Assembly (NCBI RefSeq): GCF_029893965.1
Contig: NZ_JARXXP010000006.1
Span: 1-64,000 of the forward strand
Length of the DNA stretch: 64,000 bases
Direction of reading: 5' to 3'
Source: Paenibacillus sp. PastM-3
Lineage (GTDB): Bacteria > Bacillota > Bacilli > Paenibacillales > Paenibacillaceae
This document shows positions 17,318 through 25,977 of the stretch, in pieces. Numbering within the stretch: the first letter of the stretch is position 1; every line of letters begins with the position of its first letter. Made by a program: the position numbers and the translations under genes. The notes beneath the pieces were generated by a model. That model was not told where the DNA came from, made no database searches, and was given only the letters and a program-made list of their open reading frames with translations.

Positions 17318-17773
17318 ATGAAAGCTCATGAAATCATGATCCGGCAGGTATACAAGGTGAAGGAATACGATACCGTGCGGACCTTTATCGAGAAGTGCCT
17401 GGAGCACCGGATCAGCGGCATGCCGGTCATCAACGACCGGAACGAGATTGTTGCCTATATCAGCGACGGGGATATCATGCGGTACATCGGAAAGCATGAT
17501 GATCTGATCGTCGATTCTTTTTTTCAGATCAATGTAATTAAAGGCGACGAGGATGAATTCGAGGAGCGGACCCGGCGGCTGCTGAACCTCAACGTCATGA
17601 CCATCGCCAAGAGGAAGGTGACCACGGTAGCCTGGGACGAGGATGTTGAACGGATCGCTGCAGTTCTGGGCAAAAAACAGATTAAAAAGGTTCCGGTTGA
17701 ACGCAACCGTGTGCTTGTCGGCATCATCAGCCGCGGGGATGTCATCCGCCATTCCTTTAAAACCCTGTTATAA
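17318..17773 (+). CDS. tandem CBS-domain protein
   Basis: 151 residues made of two CBS motifs: about 5-60 (MIRQVYKVKEYDTVRTFIEKCL, core HRISGMPVINDRNEIVAYISDGDIMRY, here in part) and about 92-150 (KVTTVAWDEDVERIAAVLGKK, GIISRGDVIRH). Such pairs bind adenine nucleotides and act as energy or signal sensors. No catalytic domain is fused. Single gene, divergent from a MarR regulator and followed by a strong terminator. The partner is unknown. Confidence 0.9.
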   Translation: MKAHEIMIRQVYKVKEYDTVRTFIEKCLEHRISGMPVINDRNEIVAYISDGDIMRYIGKHDDLIVDSFFQINVIKGDEDEFEERTRRLLNLNVMTIAKRKVTTVAWDEDVERIAAVLGKKQIKKVPVERNRVLVGIISRGDVIRHSFKTLL

Positions 17774-17780
17774 AGTCAGC

Positions 17781-17830
17781 AAAAAGCCTGTCTGAAGCCG
17801 TAAGCTACGGCATTCAGACAGGCTTGCTTT
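17781..17830. terminator. bidirectional terminator between CBS and S-layer genes
   Basis: AAAAAGCCTGTCTGAA, inner stem GCCGTAAGCTACGGC, TTCAGACAGGCTTGCTTT. A long stem with A-rich and T-rich flanks serving the two convergent genes. Confidence 0.85.
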
Positions 17831-17869
17831 ATTCTTTACAGCTTAATGCTTACTTGCCTGGCTATAATT

Positions 17870-20800
17870 CTAGTCGGCAAGAACCTCTTTACCGTTCTGG
17901 ATCATGTACTTGTGATGTACCGCGGCTTCCTCAATGTCTGCATAAGCCCAGTGTGCTGCCGGAACATCAGAGAAGCTTGGACGGGTTACACCCGTAAGCG
18001 GCCCTCTTTCGAACAGACGGTTGATTACAGTTACTGCTTCTGCACGGCTTAATGTCTTGGCAGGGGCAAAGCTTCCGTCTGCAAAGCCGGTCATCAGCCC
18101 CGCAGCCTTCACTGCATCAATTGCTCCTGCAGCCCAGTGCTTGTTCACATCCGGGATAGCGGAAGCTGCTGCCCCGCTCTCATCAAAGGACAATGCCTTC
18201 AGACGCGCACTCAGAACCGCCATCTCGGCACGGGTTACCGCACGGTCCGGCTTAAAGCTGCCGTCCGGATCACCCTTCATCAGGCCGGCTGCTGCAACTG
18301 TGGAGATATACTCCGCAGCCCAGTGCTGGGCTGTTACATCTGTAAAGCCTGCTGCAGCTGCAGCAGTTGTCCCTAGGTTGCGAGCAAGAAGGGCTGCAAG
18401 CTCAGCCCGCGTTACTGCACGGCTAGGCTTGAAGGTACCATCCTCATACCCCTGGATATAAGAGGAATGCGAATAGGTTGCTTCTGTTGCCGTAGTCTGA
18501 CTGTCCGAGATAACCCCTGGTACAACCGGCCCGGCTGGTGCAGGTGCACCGCTGCCCGGAAGCGAGGAGCTAGTTTCGACTACACTAAAGGTACTGAATT
18601 TGTTAATTACAAAGGAAATGCCTACTGGCTCTTTCAGCTCATTGTACACGACAGTTCCCGCCGAAAGCTCAATATCCCCGTCGCTGTGTACAATATATAC
18701 AGCAAGACGGTTAAGGTCCAGTGCACCGTTGATACCATTCTTCACAAAAGGAATCATCAGCGTTGTTTCATAGCCGCTGTAATTCGTCTCGATCTCCAGC
18801 GGCTGGCCAAGCGCCTTCAGATTCTGTCCGCCAAAGGACGTTGGAACCGGAGGCGTTACTGCTGCCAGCGCTGATTGGCTGTGAACCGGTACAATCCGGA
18901 AATACAGATCCAGATTATCTTCCATCATGGACTGCAGCTCAGCTGCATTCAGCGTTACTGTTGAATAGTCACTCTGGATATTCAGCCTGAAGCCGTTTGC
19001 TCCCAGAAGGGCAAGTGTACTTGCCGGAACTTCAATTGCAATTTCATCAGCGGCATTCCCTGCCAGCTCATCGATGTATACAGTAGTTGTATTATTGTAG
19101 CCCGGTACAGAAGATGAAATGATCTCCTGTGCCTTGGCAGTATCGAATACTACCTTGTCAATTTTGGAGACTGTACCGTCTGCAGCCGTTACGTTAATCC
19201 GTTTTACCGGAACCTGGGCTGTTACATCCGACTGGTCCTTCACTTCCACATTGCGGATATTGCTGGTATCCTCAACCTTTGATGTTCCTTCTGCAGTTAC
19301 AACCAGCAGGAAGGTGCGGATTTTCTCCTGTCCGTCCCGGCTGACTTTCGCGCTAAGCACTACAGATTCATCCTTGGTACCGCGGTTCACAGCAGCCTTG
19401 ATGGTGCTGCCTGATGCTGCGGGAATTTCAATAACCTCCGGTTTGCTGGAAGTCCAGCTGATCTGTGTACCGTAGCTGCCGTTCGCTGCAAGGGTCAGGG
19501 CTGACAGTACATTCTCCCAGCTTTCACCGGCTGAATAGCTGATTTCAAGCAGCTTGGAGGCTTCATTTACAGCGTCTGCTGCGTTGATAGTTATAATTAC
19601 ACTAATCGGAGCACTTTCCGTTTTTTTGTTTTCTGTCAATGTAACGGAAATGCTGTCGCCCTCAGTCAGAGCAAGGCCGGTAAATTTCAGCGGACCTGCT
19701 GTATCTGTGTTATTTACAGCGCTGATCAGCAGCTTGTTATTTTTGTTGTAGATAGAAGCTGCCGCGCCTGCCGGCACCTGATTGACAATAACCGTGCTTT
19801 GAGTGGCACTGATATTAATATTTCCGGCCAGAGGCTGGACAGTCTGCTCATAAACGGCCTTAACCTCCACCTTGGCGCTTGCTGCTTTATTTACTTCAGT
19901 GTAGCTGACCTTTACAATCTGTCCCAGTACAAGGCCGTTCACTGCAAAATTAAAGTCAGCCGGAGCACCGGTATCATTATAAGTAGCACCCAGCACAGTT
20001 ACAGCATCTTCTGCGTATACAGATACCGTAACACTTGCCGGAACGCCGCTTGCTGTAACTACGCCGGTCGTTGCATTGGCCGTCAAACTACCGGCTGCTG
20101 GCGCCACGGTCGGCTCATACGCTGCGGGAACTGCTGTCAGCGGACTTTGATCCTTGCCCGGCTCCTGTGAGCCGATTCTCACGATCTGGCCGTCTGCAAG
20201 TCCGGATGCAATTACGATATTTAAATCAGCCGGGCTTCCAGTCTCATTGGTAACTGTTCCGAGAACGGTAATACCATCTTCGCTATATACAGATACCACT
20301 GCGTTTGCAGGCACATTTTTTACAGTAACAGCAGATGAAGTAGCATTCGCGGAAATATCAGCCGCTGCAGGTGATGCTGTCACTTCATTTAGGGCTGTGA
20401 TATCTGTAAGCTCGCTCTCAGCCAAATCAGGCTCAGTCAGACTCACCTTCAGGGCTTCCCCTGCACTTAATCCGGCTGTAATGACTACAGTAACATCGGC
20501 AGCTGCATCAGCAGTGTTCTTCGCGGTTCCGAGAACAGTCGTACCGTCTGCGGCATATACCGTAACTTCTGCACCAGCGGGAACATTTTTAAGAGTCACT
20601 GTGTCGGTAGTCGCATTAGCAGCAATATCAGCTGCCTGCGGTGCAGAGCTGCCTGCCGCTGCTTCACTGATACCACTGAGCAGAACTACACGATCCGGCT
20701 CGCCGTCCACCTTAAGGGTCAGCTTGCTGTTGGAGGTACCCGGACCCTGCGGTGAATACTGCACTTCAATTACACCGCCTTCACCCGGAGCAAGCTCGGA

Positions 20801-22027
20801 AGCAACGGTATTGCTGACAATGGAAAAGTCGCCGCTGACTGATACCTCATTGATTTTGAGCGCGGCATCCGAAGTGTTGGTTACTGTGACGGAGCCTTTC
20901 TTTTGCGCTGGATAATTAAAATACAGATTGGTGTTTGAGAGATACAGCTTGTAGCCGCTCAGCAGACCCTGGAACACTTTCAGATAGATCTTGCCGCTCT
21001 TCTCATACAAATAGAGAATGTCGCCATTCGTCGTATTGATTGCCGCATTAGCTACGTCTGTCGCTGCGACTTCAACCGCGGAGGAAAGGGTCGTGCCCAG
21101 ATCCTGGCTGACGCTGAAAAATACAGAGGAGCCGTTGCTGAAGCCGGTCACGACATTGCCGTAGCTGTCTGCGCTAAGGGAACGTCCTTGTGAAGACTGG
21201 TTGTTTCCGCCTTGCAGCGTGGCAACCGTATTATCGCCGAGGTTCATGCGCTCCAGGTTTGAACCGGAACCGGCAACAAACAGATACTGGCCCTGGTTAC
21301 CTGCCGATAATGCACCAACAGAGTAAAAGACCGAACGGTTAGGAATCACAGCCTTCTCAAAAGTTTGCCCATGGGTTTTGCTGACATAATACTTCAGTGA
21401 TGGGTTATCCTTCTGAACAATCAAATCCCCTGTCTGAGGATCAACATGCAGGTCGGTAAAGGCATAATATTCATTAAATGCATACTTATTAAAGGTCGCC
21501 CCTTCATCACTGCTGTAAAAAAGGTCTGACCCTACCGTGTCCGTCACATAAATGTAGCTGCCGTCCACAGCCATATGTACAGCACTGCCCATAAAAGAGC
21601 CAATTGTGGCCGGAGCACCGAATGTTTTACCGCCGTCAGTGCTTTTCACCAGTACACCTATACCTGATTCCACTCCCACAACATACACCGTACCGGAGGA
21701 AGAAACCGCTATCTCCGGCTCATATTGGCCGGTTGCAGCGATAACACTCTTCTGGAAGGTCTTTCCGTTATCTGAGCTCTTGGCGACACGGATCTCAGTA
21801 CCGCCGTTATATACGGCATAAATGGAACCATCCGGCGAAACCGCCAAATTTCTTGAGGTATTACCCGGTGCTATAGTCCAACTGGTAGAATCGGTATCAC
21901 TGACCAGGACCTCACCATACGCGCTTGTATCCGCCGGGTCCGCATAGCCGATGCCTGCAAAAGAGCCTATACTCAAACTGACGGTAGTAACAATAGATAA
22001 GACCTTTGATAAAAACCGTTTTTTCAT
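17870..22027 (-). CDS. S-layer-homology protein with BNR-like and repeat domains
   Basis: 1385 residues, secreted. Signal peptide ends near GIGYA (about 29). Residues about 45-360 carry repeated sialidase/BNR-type Asp-box motifs (SSDNGKTFQKS, STDGGKTFGAP, SSDEGATFNKY), suggesting a beta-propeller. About 362-450 is an Ig-like anchor domain (NTSDAALKINEVSVSGDF). Four repeats of about 90 residues follow (starting near 458, 546, 636 and 729), each with an ANAT..V.V..VPA...V.VY pattern. An Ig-like segment (about 810-910), an unassigned region, and three SLH domains (about 1189-1385; GYEDGTFKPSRAVTRAELAA is the first) complete it. SLH domains bind pyruvylated cell-wall polymer. GGGAGG lies upstream of the start. 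Ligand of the propeller unknown. Confidence 0.93.
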   Translation of the reverse strand: MKKRFLSKVLSIVTTVSLSIGSFAGIGYADPADTSAYGEVLVSDTDSTSWTIAPGNTSRNLAVSPDGSIYAVYNGGTEIRVAKSSDNGKTFQKSVIAATGQYEPEIAVSSSGTVYVVGVESGIGVLVKSTDGGKTFGAPATIGSFMGSAVHMAVDGSYIYVTDTVGSDLFYSSDEGATFNKYAFNEYYAFTDLHVDPQTGDLIVQKDNPSLKYYVSKTHGQTFEKAVIPNRSVFYSVGALSAGNQGQYLFVAGSGSNLERMNLGDNTVATLQGGNNQSSQGRSLSADSYGNVVTGFSNGSSVFFSVSQDLGTTLSSAVEVAATDVANAAINTTNGDILYLYEKSGKIYLKVFQGLLSGYKLYLSNTNLYFNYPAQKKGSVTVTNTSDAALKINEVSVSGDFSIVSNTVASELAPGEGGVIEVQYSPQGPGTSNSKLTLKVDGEPDRVVLLSGISEAAAGSSAPQAADIAANATTDTVTLKNVPAGAEVTVYAADGTTVLGTAKNTADAAADVTVVITAGLSAGEALKVSLTEPDLAESELTDITALNEVTASPAAADISANATSSAVTVKNVPANAVVSVYSEDGITVLGTVTNETGSPADLNIVIASGLADGQIVRIGSQEPGKDQSPLTAVPAAYEPTVAPAAGSLTANATTGVVTASGVPASVTVSVYAEDAVTVLGATYNDTGAPADFNFAVNGLVLGQIVKVSYTEVNKAASAKVEVKAVYEQTVQPLAGNINISATQSTVIVNQVPAGAAASIYNKNNKLLISAVNNTDTAGPLKFTGLALTEGDSISVTLTENKKTESAPISVIITINAADAVNEASKLLEISYSAGESWENVLSALTLAANGSYGTQISWTSSKPEVIEIPAASGSTIKAAVNRGTKDESVVLSAKVSRDGQEKIRTFLLVVTAEGTSKVEDTSNIRNVEVKDQSDVTAQVPVKRINVTAADGTVSKIDKVVFDTAKAQEIISSSVPGYNNTTTVYIDELAGNAADEIAIEVPASTLALLGANGFRLNIQSDYSTVTLNAAELQSMMEDNLDLYFRIVPVHSQSALAAVTPPVPTSFGGQNLKALGQPLEIETNYSGYETTLMIPFVKNGINGALDLNRLAVYIVHSDGDIELSAGTVVYNELKEPVGISFVINKFSTFSVVETSSSLPGSGAPAPAGPVVPGVISDSQTTATEATYSHSSYIQGYEDGTFKPSRAVTRAELAALLARNLGTTAAAAAGFTDVTAQHWAAEYISTVAAAGLMKGDPDGSFKPDRAVTRAEMAVLSARLKALSFDESGAAASAIPDVNKHWAAGAIDAVKAAGLMTGFADGSFAPAKTLSRAEAVTVINRLFERGPLTGVTRPSFSDVPAAHWAYADIEEAAVHHKYMIQNGKEVLAD

Positions 22028-22232
22028 GCTGCTTACCTCCCAAGTTAAAATACGGTGGCTGACTAAGGTTCACTCCTGTAATCAACTACTTTGTACCTAT
22101 ATTTTTAATCCTGGAGTCATTGTAGCAGACCGCTCTGAACAAACTCTCAACAAATCTCGACATATTCACTATTTTCAAGGTCTTTTTTAACAATTTATCG
22201 TCAAACTATGATCATTCATCAACTTTTTCGAC

Positions 22233-22265
22233 ATAAAAAGACCGCCTGCATAATCGAGACGGTCT
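22233..22265 (-). terminator. intrinsic terminator of Gfo/Idh/MocA gene
   Basis: Minus strand GAGACCGTC, loop, GGCGGTCTTTTTATG. It lies about 40 bases behind the oxidoreductase stop. Confidence 0.75.
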
Positions 22266-22303
22266 CAGGAAGGCTTATAGAGTTGTTTTGTGAATCAGAT
22301 TCG

Positions 22304-23590
22304 TTACAGCTTGAGCAGCTGCTCCACCTTCACCGGCAGACCGGTGGCAATCGACTGGTTGGCGGCAATGCCGGTCAGAATCGACTGGGCACCGTCAATG
22401 TGCGAGGCAGCCCGGTTAAAGCGGTCATCCGCGGGACACTCGAAAATATCGCGCAACATTACAGGGTCACCGCCGCCATGTCCGCCTACGCCCTCCTCAA
22501 TCTCCACCTCATACGGGGCTGCAAACTGCGGGAAGATGGTAATTCGCTTGTCTTTTACCGCACCCTCCTGATCCTTGCCGCCTCCGGCATTGACGTAGGA
22601 TTGCTCCACAACCTTGACCTCCATCCGGCCTTTGGTGCCGTTAAATACAATATTGAAGCCTTCCCACGGCAGGTAGGCATTCAGGGAGTAGTTCATGATC
22701 GTCTTGTTCTTGTATTTGACCATAACGCCCATGGTGTCCTCAATGCTGATATTATCGCCAAAAACGCTCTGGTCGCGCAAATACCCGTCCTCGTGCTCAG
22801 TGTCCAGATACATCTTTTTCAGCTGCTCATTGTCCTTGAGATGCAGGGCGAACGGGTCATTCTCCGCCGCCTTGCTTCCGTGCACACGCTGGTAGAACCC
22901 GGTAACTCCGCGCTTCTCGGCATTTTCCCGCCCATAGAAACGCAGATCACCCATCGCAAATACGATATCCGGCTGCGAGCCGAGCCAGAAATTCATCAGG
23001 TCAAAGTGATGCGTCGATTTGTGGACCAGCAGCCCGCCGCTGTTGCGTTTGTCGCGGTGCCATCTGCGGAAATAATCTGCCCCGTGCTGCGTGTTGAGCA
23101 GCCATTCAAAGTTGACGGACAGCACCTCGCCGATTACCCCGTCCATCAGCAGCTCGCGGATTTTGGTGTTGTGCGGCGCATAGCGGTAGTTGAAGGTTAC
23201 GCGCAGCTTTTTGCCGGTACGCTCTATGGCATCCAGAATCTCCTTGCATTTTTCCACATCCGTAGTCATCGGCTTCTCGGAAATGACATCGCAGCCCAGC
23301 TCCATGGCCCGGACAATATAACGGTGGTGCGTGCGGTCAACGCTGGTTACGATCACGGTATCCGGCTTCGTCTCTTCGATCATACGGTCGAATTCATGCG
23401 CCTTATACGCTGGAACAGCATGGTAATTGTATTTGTCGGTCAGCAGTGTATTCACGTAAGCCATTCTCGCCCCGTTGACATCACACAAGCCCACGATCTC
23501 CGCGGTCTCCCGGTAATTCGTTGTAATCTCCCCGTAAAAGAATTCGGCCCGGCCGCCCGTGCCTACAAAAGCATATTTCTTGCTTCCCAC
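22304..23590 (-). CDS. Gfo/Idh/MocA-family oxidoreductase
   Basis: About 428 residues. N-terminal Rossmann fold with the dinucleotide motif FVGTGGRAEFF; catalytic EKP motif in VISEKPMTTDVEKC; C-terminal sheet domain with GGLLVHKSTHHFDLMNFW, where His residues probably contribute to the active site. Such enzymes oxidise or reduce sugars, inositols or glycosides using NAD(P). GTG at 23590 is chosen with GGAG 8 bases upstream; a GTG three codons earlier is an alternative. Divergent from an AraC regulator, which probably controls it. Substrate unknown. Confidence 0.93.
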   Translation of the reverse strand: MGSKKYAFVGTGGRAEFFYGEITTNYRETAEIVGLCDVNGARMAYVNTLLTDKYNYHAVPAYKAHEFDRMIEETKPDTVIVTSVDRTHHRYIVRAMELGCDVISEKPMTTDVEKCKEILDAIERTGKKLRVTFNYRYAPHNTKIRELLMDGVIGEVLSVNFEWLLNTQHGADYFRRWHRDKRNSGGLLVHKSTHHFDLMNFWLGSQPDIVFAMGDLRFYGRENAEKRGVTGFYQRVHGSKAAENDPFALHLKDNEQLKKMYLDTEHEDGYLRDQSVFGDNISIEDTMGVMVKYKNKTIMNYSLNAYLPWEGFNIVFNGTKGRMEVKVVEQSYVNAGGGKDQEGAVKDKRITIFPQFAAPYEVEIEEGVGGHGGGDPVMLRDIFECPADDRFNRAASHIDGAQSILTGIAANQSIATGLPVKVEQLLKL

Positions 23591-23729
23591 TGTTATCACT
23601 CCATCGCTATTGTTTTGAATGCGTTTACTACGTATATTGTATAGTATAAAATATATTCATTTCTAAACGGTTTTTGCTGAAAACAAGCTTTTTTATGCAT
23701 ATATTATCCTTAGCGTAGAGGTGAGCAAA

Positions 23730-24560
23730 GTGCAGGAGGAGAAGCAGGAATTTTTGTTTTGTGTGGAGCAGGTGAAAAGGGCCGGCGCCTTCAGCATGGA
23801 CACCGACCATTTTCATGAGACCTATGAAATTTATTATCTGCTGGCAGGGGAGCGCAGCTACTACATCAACAATCTGGTCTATTCCCTGCGCAAAGGCGAT
23901 CTGATCTTCATTAACCGCAATGAACTGCACCGGACGATGGCCAAGGGCACAGTACGCCATGAACGCATCCTGATCAACTTCCGCCGGGAATTTCTGCAGG
24001 AGATGCTTGGCGGCAATAGCCTTACGCTTCCCTTCTTCAGGGAGCAATGTCTGCTGCTGCGGCCGGATGCGCACGAACAGGGCACCATTGAGAACCTGCT
24101 GTTTGCGATGCTGAAGGAGCAGCAGGAGCCGCGGGGCCACCAGAGCCTCTATCTGCAGACACTGCTGATCCAGTTCCTGATTGAGATGAACCGCATTCGC
24201 GAAAGCGCACAGGCCGCAATCGCCCCAGCCAATGACGAGAAGCAGCGCAAGGTGTATGAGATTATTGAGTATCTGCAGGCCCGTTATAGCGGGACTATAA
24301 CGCTAGAGGAGCTGTCGGAACAGTTCTACCTCAGTGTTCCGTACCTGTGCCGCCTGTTCAAGCAGACGACCGGCTTCACGATTATTGAGTATCTGAACAC
24401 AATCCGTGTCCAGGAAGCGCAGCGGCGGCTGCGGGAGAGCAGCGACTCCGTCACCCGGATCGCCGAAGACACCGGCTTCGACAGCATCGCCCACTTCGGC
24501 CGCGTGTTCAAGGCAATCGCCAAGCGTTCGCCGCTGCAGTACAGGAAGCAGAACCGGTGA
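23730..24560 (+). CDS. AraC-family transcriptional regulator
   Basis: About 276 residues. N-terminal cupin-like sensor (HFHETYEIYYLLAGERSYYI; SLRKGDLIFINRNELHR) typical of sugar-responsive AraC proteins; C-terminal double helix-turn-helix (LEELSEQFYLSVPYLCRLFK and VTRIAEDTGFDSIAHFGRVFK). GTG at 23730 is favoured, with GAGGTG 6 bases before it; GTG at 23721 is possible. Divergent from the oxidoreductase gene, with about 140 bases between them, so likely an activator of it. A 9-bp tandem array begins 38 bases past its stop codon. Confidence 0.93.
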   Translation: MQEEKQEFLFCVEQVKRAGAFSMDTDHFHETYEIYYLLAGERSYYINNLVYSLRKGDLIFINRNELHRTMAKGTVRHERILINFRREFLQEMLGGNSLTLPFFREQCLLLRPDAHEQGTIENLLFAMLKEQQEPRGHQSLYLQTLLIQFLIEMNRIRESAQAAIAPANDEKQRKVYEIIEYLQARYSGTITLEELSEQFYLSVPYLCRLFKQTTGFTIIEYLNTIRVQEAQRRLRESSDSVTRIAEDTGFDSIAHFGRVFKAIAKRSPLQYRKQNR

Positions 24561-24597
24561 CAGGATTGCGGGGTGGCCGGGATGTGAGGGTGCGGGG

Positions 24598-24690
24598 GTA
24601 CTGCAGGTACTGCAGGTGCTGCAGGTGCTGCGGGTGCTGCGGGTACTGTGAGCGCTGCGGTTTCTGCAAGTGCTGCAGGTGCTCTGGACA
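24598..24690. repeat. 9-bp tandem repeat array (GTGCTGCRG)
   Basis: About ten units of GTACTGCAG/GTGCTGCAG/GTGCTGCGG, then more degenerate units to about 24740. It lies just behind the AraC stop codon. All three forward frames stay open for a stretch because the unit length is a multiple of three, but no ribosome binding site supports translation. Confidence 0.85.
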
Positions 24691-24840
24691 CTGCGGGGCT
24701 GCGGTGCTAGAGTGCTGAGTCGCTGCGGATGCTGCGGTGCACCGCGTCTGCTCAAGTTGCCGGATCGCGGCCTCGCCAATAGCAGCAACTAAGTGAAAAA
24801 TCGTCATCTATTTTATCTGCTAATTACCGTGAGTGGGAGA

Positions 24841-24925
24841 TTAGTTGGAAAAATGCTACTTAAATCTGCGGTTTTCGCCCTTAAATGGAACTACGGCCCG
24901 AAATAAGTGACGTTTTTCCACCTAA
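24841..24925. repeat. 85-bp palindromic element, MITE-like
   Basis: TTAGTTGGAAAAATGCTACTTA at one end is an imperfect inverted copy of TAAGTGACGTTTTTCCACCTAA at the other (about 17 of 22 positions match); both termini are TTAG/CTAA. It sits in gene-free DNA between the AraC gene and the sugar ABC operon. A transcript would fold into one long hairpin. (Each arm is given as two blocks of at most 20 bases in meaning: core TTAGTTGGAAAAA and TTTTTCCACCTAA.). Confidence 0.6.
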
Positions 24926-24989
24926 TGATTAGAAATTACCGAATTTTTTGGAATTAGATTGCAAATATCCAACTAACCTCCGCGGGCGC

Positions 24990-25023
24990 CAAAAAGTCCT
25001 GTTGAAAACATTCAACAGGACTC
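24990..25023 (-). terminator. intrinsic terminator of sugar ABC operon
   Basis: Minus strand AGTCCTGTTGAA, loop TGTT, TTCAACAGGACTTTTTGG: a perfect 12-pair stem with T-run, about 95 bases downstream of the last permease gene. Confidence 0.9.
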
Positions 25024-25119
25024 AGCATCTCGCTCGGATACCAGTAAAACCAGACAAACCGGATTCCGCCGCACTCAGTACATTAAAGTTTTGTGAACGG
25101 GTTACGGACCCTCAACCGA

Positions 25120-25974
25120 TTATTCCTTGACGCCTCCCAGCGCTACACCTGCGATGATATATCTGGATAACAGGAAGTACACCACAAACAGCGGCAGGGC
25201 CGTCAGCGCCAGGCCCATGTAAATCGAGCCAAATTCCATTTTATATATATCGCCGCGCAGCAGGCTCACCATAACCGGCATCGTATACTTTTCTTTCTGT
25301 GTCAACAGAATCAGCGGCATGAACAGGTTGTTCCAGTTCGCTACAAAGGCAAAGATCGCCTGTGTTGCTACTGCCGGCATCATCAGCGGCAGGATGATCC
25401 GGTTAAAGGTTTTGAATTCGCCGGACCCGTCGACACGCGCAGCTTCCACGATCTCCAGCGACAGCGTTGCAAGCAGATACTGGCGCATGAAGAACACCAC
25501 CGCCGGTGCTGCAATCGCGGGCAGGATCAGCGGGAGAAAGCTGTTGGTCCAGTGGATCTTATACATAAACTGATAGAACCCAATCGCACTTGCCTGGGAA
25601 GGAATCATCATTACACACAAGATAAAGGTAAAGAACGGCTTGCGCAGCTTCCAATCATACGTTACCAGTCCATAGGCTGACAATGAGGAAAAGTACACGG
25701 TCAGGATGGTGGCTGAGCTGGAAATGATGAATGAATTCATAAATCCCTGTATGGGATCAAAGCTTTTATCCAGCAGCACTCTCAGATTGCTCATCAAGTG
25801 AGACGAAGGAAGCAGCGAGAGCCCGCTCTGTATTTCCGCTGTAGAGCGGGTAGCATTAACAAACATGATCCAGAACGGGAGGATACTGAGCACCGCCAAA
25901 AAGATGCAGACGATATAAATAATCGTTTTGTTGATTCTACGGGTAACGGTTTCACCTTTAGGACTCGGATTCAT
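25120..25974 (-). CDS. carbohydrate ABC transporter permease (MalG/AraQ type)
   Basis: 284 residues, six predicted membrane helices beginning near residue 16. The coupling loop EAARVDGSGEFKTFNRIILP (about 197-216) contacts the ATPase. The C-terminus ends GVALGGVKE, typical of the MalG group. GGAGGTG lies 6 bases before the ATG. It is the last gene of binding protein - permease - permease; no ATPase is encoded nearby, so a shared MsmX-type ATPase is expected, as in other Bacillota sugar importers. Confidence 0.94.
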   Translation of the reverse strand: MNPSPKGETVTRRINKTIIYIVCIFLAVLSILPFWIMFVNATRSTAEIQSGLSLLPSSHLMSNLRVLLDKSFDPIQGFMNSFIISSSATILTVYFSSLSAYGLVTYDWKLRKPFFTFILCVMMIPSQASAIGFYQFMYKIHWTNSFLPLILPAIAAPAVVFFMRQYLLATLSLEIVEAARVDGSGEFKTFNRIILPLMMPAVATQAIFAFVANWNNLFMPLILLTQKEKYTMPVMVSLLRGDIYKMEFGSIYMGLALTALPLFVVYFLLSRYIIAGVALGGVKE

Positions 25975-25977
25975 GCA

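Noticed and set aside
17162..17752. 196-codon minus-strand frame opposite the CBS gene
   Set aside because: Antisense to two clear CBS motifs, and its end overlaps the start of the MarR gene in another frame.
22208..23644. 478-codon plus-strand frame opposite the Gfo/Idh/MocA gene
   Set aside because: The minus-strand gene is clearly real (FVGTGGRAEFF, EKP). The antisense frame is a codon-bias artefact.
24303..24807. Frames rich in Ser-Thr-Cys or Val-Leu-Arg triplets in the AraC 3' region
   Set aside because: They arise from the 9-bp tandem array, whose unit is a multiple of three; no start signal.
24598..25068. CRISPR array
   Set aside because: Neither the 9-bp arrays (24598, 44998) nor the 51-bp family have the 25-40 base identical repeats separated by unique spacers that define CRISPR, and no cas gene is present.
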